Positions 40,456 through 43,427 of a stretch of DNA of 43,427 nucleotides are shown here, one piece after another; positions within the stretch are counted from its first letter, which is position 1; the number at the start of each line of letters is the position of its first letter. Below the pieces are notes generated by a model. It saw only the letters and a program-made list of their open reading frames with translations, made no database searches and was not told where the DNA came from. Source of the DNA: Planctomycetia bacterium. GTDB lineage: Bacteria; Planctomycetota; Planctomycetia; Gemmatales; Gemmataceae. The position numbers and the translations under genes are program-made. The DNA lies in assembly GCA_005772955.1 (NCBI GenBank), contig SXID01000257.1, positions 1 through 43,427 of the forward strand, written 5' to 3'.

Positions 40456-40461
40456 TATGCT
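40456..40461 (+). promoter_or_regulatory. -10-like box (TATGCT) just before the peptidase start
   Basis: TATGCT in GGTATGCTAGC ends seven bases before ATG 40469, giving a leaderless or near-leaderless mRNA. The ATG at 40457 lies inside this box and would add only four residues before the signal peptide. Confidence 0.35.
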
Positions 40462-40468
40462 AGCGCCC

Positions 40469-42706
40469 ATGAAAATCACCACCCTCGCGCTCACTTTCAC
40501 CCTTTCCTGCGCCGCCTTCGCGCAAGCGGCCGACCCTACACCAAGCAAGCCCGTGGACACGTCGTTCCTCAAGAAGTTCGCCGAAACGCGGCGGTTCACG
40601 CTCGGCCGCCCGCAGAACCCGAAAGTGTCCCCCGACGGCAAGACGGTGCTGTTCCTCCGCGCCGAAGCCAACAAGCCCACGCTCAAGTTGTTCGAGTTCG
40701 ACTGCGCCACCGGGCAATCGAAGGAACTTCTGTCGCCGGAATCGCTACGGAAGGGCGGAGAAGAGAACCTCACGCCCGAAGAGAAGGCGCGACGCGAGCG
40801 GATGCGGCTCTCCGCCGGCGGCTTCGCGGACTTCCACTTCGACGCGACGGGGAGGAACATCCTGCTGCCGCTGTCGGGCAAACTATTCGTGTTCGAACGC
40901 GCGACCGGGAAGGCCACCGAGTTGAAGACCGGTGTCGGTGGCGCACTCGTCGATCCGAAGTGGAGTCCCGACGGGAAGAAGGTCGCGTACGTTCGCGGGT
41001 TCGACGTGTACGTCGTCGATCTGGCGACGAACACCGAAAACGCTGTCACGAAGGGCGGTACCGCTCTCAACACCTACGGCCTCGCGGAGTTCGTCGCGCA
41101 AGAGGAGATGGCGCGGTTCACCGGGTACTGGTGGTCGCCGGACAGCAAGCACATCGCCTACGAAGAGGCCGACCACACCGGTGTGGAGACGTGGTACGTC
41201 GCGGACCCGCTGAAGCCCGATCAGAAACCGCTCGAGCAGTTCTACCCGCGACCGGGCAAGAAGAATGTTGCCGTGCGCGTGGGTGTGGTTTCCGTCGAGG
41301 GCAGCGAAACGGTGTGGCTCGACTGGGACAACAAAGCCTACGAGTACCTCGCGGCGGTGCGGTGGGAAGACTTCGCCCCGCTCACGCTTCAGGTGCAGGA
41401 CCGCAAGCAACAGAAGTTGCTGCTGTTGGGCGCTGACATCAAGACCGGAAAAACGAAGAAGTTGCTCGAAGAGACGGACGCGGCGTGGATCAATCTAGGG
41501 TCCAACGGCCCGCAATGGAATGGTGCTCTCGGCGGTTTCGTGTGGCTCGGAGCGGACAAGGAAGGCGAAGCCGAGATTCAGCACCGCAACGACGCCGGCG
41601 TACTCAACAACATCCTCGTCCCCGCCAAGCACCGGCCCGACGCGGTGATGAGCGTGTACTCGTCGCGATTCGACACGTTCATCGTCTACGCGGGCGGCAC
41701 GGACCCGACACAGCGACACGTCTACCGCCACAAAACGCGCAGCCTGAACGTGAACCCCGGCTCGGAGAACGACGAGGCACTCACAAGCGCCGCGGGCATC
41801 CACAACGCGGTGTTCGGCAAGTACGGCGGGCCGTTCGTAGTCACGTCTACCACGTTGAAAGCGATGCCAAAGAGCACGGTGTTCAACCGCGATGGCGTGC
41901 CGCTCGGCGAACTACCGAGCGTCGCGAAGGAACCTGACTTCACGCCGAACGTGAAGATCGAGAAGATCGGCGACTTCTACACCGCGATCGTGCGCCCGAA
42001 GGACTTCGACCCGAAGAAGAAGTACCCGGTCTTGCTGGACGTGTACGGCGGGCCGAAACACCTGCACGTCGTCCAGGCGATGCGCAACTGGCTCGTCCCG
42101 CAGTGGCTCGCGGACCAGGGGTTCATCGTGGTCGCGGTGGACAACCGCGGCACACCGGGCCGTGGGCGCGAGTGGGAACGCAGCGTCTACCAGAAGTTCG
42201 GCACAGTTCCCCTTGAGGATCAGGTGAAGGGACTGCACTTGCTGTGCGACAAGTTCCCGGAACTGGACAAGGACCGCGTCGGAATCGTGGGCTGGTCGTT
42301 CGGTGGGTACATGGCCGCGAACGGCGTGCTTCGCGCGCCGGAGGTCTTCAAAGCGGCGGTCGCGGGCGCACCGGTCACCGGCTGGGAGGACTACGACACA
42401 CACTACACCGAGCGCTACATGGGCCTTCTGCCCGAGTCGAAGAAGCAGTACGACGACGCGAGCCTGCTTCCGCTCGCGAAGGACTTGAATCGCCCGCTGT
42501 TACTGGTTCACGGCACCGCTGACGACAACGTGTACTACCGGCACACGCTGAAGCTCTCCGACGCGCTATTCCGCGCCGGTCGCGACTTCGAGTCGCTCGC
42601 GCTGCCGGGCGTGACGCACATGTACACGTCCGACCCCGTGGTGATGGAACGCCTGTGGGCGAAAACAGCCACGTTCTTCAGGACGCATTTGGGCGAACCG
42701 AAGTGA
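40469..42706 (+). CDS. Secreted S9-family peptidase (dipeptidyl peptidase IV type)
   Basis: The enzyme cleaves peptides after Pro or Ala at the penultimate position, outside the cytoplasm. A Sec signal (TTLALTFTLSCAAFAQAAD) is followed by a propeller domain of about 450 residues, with the double-Glu-like motif FVAQEEMARFTGYWWSPDS that in DPP IV binds the substrate N-terminus (the E-E pair). The catalytic domain has the nucleophile Ser610 (GWSFGGYMAA), acid Asp685 (HGTADDNVYY) and His717 (GVTHMY). 745 aa is the normal length. ATG 40469 is preferred; ATG 40457 would add MLAP and overlap the -10-like box. The next gene overlaps its stop by four bases. Confidence 0.94.
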   Translation: MKITTLALTFTLSCAAFAQAADPTPSKPVDTSFLKKFAETRRFTLGRPQNPKVSPDGKTVLFLRAEANKPTLKLFEFDCATGQSKELLSPESLRKGGEENLTPEEKARRERMRLSAGGFADFHFDATGRNILLPLSGKLFVFERATGKATELKTGVGGALVDPKWSPDGKKVAYVRGFDVYVVDLATNTENAVTKGGTALNTYGLAEFVAQEEMARFTGYWWSPDSKHIAYEEADHTGVETWYVADPLKPDQKPLEQFYPRPGKKNVAVRVGVVSVEGSETVWLDWDNKAYEYLAAVRWEDFAPLTLQVQDRKQQKLLLLGADIKTGKTKKLLEETDAAWINLGSNGPQWNGALGGFVWLGADKEGEAEIQHRNDAGVLNNILVPAKHRPDAVMSVYSSRFDTFIVYAGGTDPTQRHVYRHKTRSLNVNPGSENDEALTSAAGIHNAVFGKYGGPFVVTSTTLKAMPKSTVFNRDGVPLGELPSVAKEPDFTPNVKIEKIGDFYTAIVRPKDFDPKKKYPVLLDVYGGPKHLHVVQAMRNWLVPQWLADQGFIVVAVDNRGTPGRGREWERSVYQKFGTVPLEDQVKGLHLLCDKFPELDKDRVGIVGWSFGGYMAANGVLRAPEVFKAAVAGAPVTGWEDYDTHYTERYMGLLPESKKQYDDASLLPLAKDLNRPLLLVHGTADDNVYYRHTLKLSDALFRAGRDFESLALPGVTHMYTSDPVVMERLWAKTATFFRTHLGEPK

Positions 42707-43113
42707 ATCACTTCACCGAATCCGACTGGCGAGATGAGTCTCGCACGGAACTTCTCGTGTACGCAGTGAATCTCCCGGATCACATTCCACTTTCCGGGAG
42801 ACTTGGAGCGGAAACACATTCTTCTCGGCTGTGCTACCGCGCGGCTTTCCTGGAATCGGCACCGCTCATTTACGACAGCTTCGGGAACCCCTTCCGCCCG
42901 GTAGCCTGCTCCCCATCGTTGCGCACTGACACCACGATGTCACTGGCTCGCGGGCTATACGAGTCGCGTGAGTTCCGCGCGATGCCGATTTTGGCCGATG
43001 CCCTTCAAGACGCGGGATGCGACAACGACGAAATCCTCAACCACTGTCGCGACGCGAACGCGACGCACGTTCGCGGGTGCTGGGTGCTCGATCTCGTACT
43101 CGAGAAGGCGTGA
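42703..43113 (+). CDS. Truncated Gemmata-type protein (C-terminal domain)
   Basis: The 136-aa product ends in a domain I recognise from proteins of Gemmata relatives: FGNPFRPVACSPSLRTDT, LARGLYESREFRAMPILADA, LQDAGCDNDEILNHCRD and HVRGCWVLDLVLEKA. In those proteins it follows a longer N-terminal part beginning TEAEW and a Cys-rich cluster. Here a short TESDWRDESRTELL start is joined almost directly to the end, so a middle part seems to be missing. GTG 42703 overlaps the stop of the peptidase gene (GTGA), which would couple translation. It may still be expressed or may be decaying. Function of the domain is unknown. Confidence 0.6.
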   Translation: MNHFTESDWRDESRTELLVYAVNLPDHIPLSGRLGAETHSSRLCYRAAFLESAPLIYDSFGNPFRPVACSPSLRTDTTMSLARGLYESREFRAMPILADALQDAGCDNDEILNHCRDANATHVRGCWVLDLVLEKA

Positions 43114-43135
43114 CCGGTGCTTCGCGGGCCGCGCG

Positions 43136-43164
43136 TTGTCGCCGTGCGCCGCGGGCACTATGCT
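43136..43164 (+). promoter_or_regulatory. Promoter candidate for tRNA-Ser
   Basis: TTGTCG (43136-43141) and TATGCT (43159-43164) are separated by 17 nt, ending about 55 nt before the tRNA. Confidence 0.5.
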
Positions 43165-43218
43165 TATTGAACGGGCGGACCCGATGGCGATTCCGAGCGT
43201 CTTTCGGGTGCGGCTCAC

Positions 43219-43305
43219 GGAGAGGTGGCAGAGTGGTCGATTGTGCAGCACTGGAAATGCTGTGTACGGGAAACCGTACCGAGGGTTCGAATCCCTCCCT
43301 CTCCG
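43219..43305 (+). tRNA. tRNA-Ser (anticodon GGA)
   Basis: Acceptor stem GGAGAGG (43219-43225) pairs with CCTCTCC (43298-43304), discriminator G at 43305. The anticodon loop CTGGAAA gives GGA. A long variable arm (GTACGGG-AAA-CCGTAC type) is typical for tRNA-Ser, and GGTTCGAATCC forms the T loop. The CCA end is not encoded (GCTC follows), so it must be added after transcription. Confidence 0.96.
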
Positions 43306-43313
43306 CTCGCTTT

Positions 43314-43344
43314 CGAACGCTCGCCGTAACCCGGTGAGCGTTCG
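43314..43344 (+). terminator. Hairpin after tRNA-Ser
   Basis: A 12-bp stem (43314-43325 with 43333-43344, one wobble position) starts nine bases after the tRNA. The tail GCGTTTCG has only three T bases, so it could equally be a processing or pausing signal. Nothing else is recognisable to the window end. Confidence 0.55.
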
Positions 43345-43427
43345 GCGTTTCGAGAAGGACTCTCGGTTTGGCACACTCAACTGGGTCACAACTGTGCCAA
43401 TCGATCGCAGCAGCCCAATCCCGCAAC

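Overview
The window looks like a chromosomal segment of a Gemmata-like planctomycete (Gemmataceae). The evidence is high GC with strong GC3 codon use, a DUF1549/DUF1553 plus DUF1501 plus WD40 gene set, a Ser/Thr kinase next to an ECF sigma factor, many secreted proteins of planctomycete type, and a C-terminal domain at 42.7-43.1 kb (GNPFRPV, AMPILADALQDAGC, HVRGCWVLDLVL) that I know only from Gemmata relatives. This assignment rests on protein recognition, not on a marker gene.

Layout: 1-102 is the tail of an IS5-type transposase. 374-7344 is a three-gene type IV pilus/secretion operon: a PilM-PilN fusion, a PilO-like protein and a third single-pass protein, all with Gly/Pro-rich linkers, closed by an intrinsic terminator at 7365. 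7493-13129 holds a PMT-like glycosyltransferase, glgC, an RluA-type pseudouridine synthase, a Tat-exported Mn-type superoxide dismutase and a DUF4337 membrane protein. 13250-22890 runs on the plus strand: a small secreted protein, then DUF1549, DUF1501 and a WD40 protein, then two tandem two-domain alpha/beta hydrolases. 22901-25804 is on the minus strand: a polytopic membrane protein and homoserine dehydrogenase. 25805-27186 is gene-poor, with repeat remnants, one small zinc-ribbon membrane protein and a decayed reading frame. 27187-31773 is a candidate signalling cluster: transmembrane Ser/Thr kinase, lipoprotein, ECF sigma factor, two-TM protein and a small conserved protein. 32228-43113 holds miaB, a secreted WD40 protein, glnE, a secreted protein, an S9 (DPP IV type) peptidase and a truncated Gemmata-family protein. 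tRNA-Ser(GGA) lies at 43219-43305.

The most unusual feature is not a gene. The window carries about a dozen long imperfect palindromes (36 to about 150 bp) of at least five sequence families. Eight of them begin within about 7 nt of a stop codon, and one supplies the stop codon of glnE. Four others lie inside reading frames (the glycosyltransferase, the miaB 3' end and twice in glnE) and are translated without breaking the frame. Families are shared between the intergenic and in-gene copies. This looks like a population of small palindromic mobile or REP-like elements that settle at gene ends and can be domesticated as protein segments.

Functions of named genes come from motifs read in the translations. 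No database search was possible. Promoters are motif matches only.
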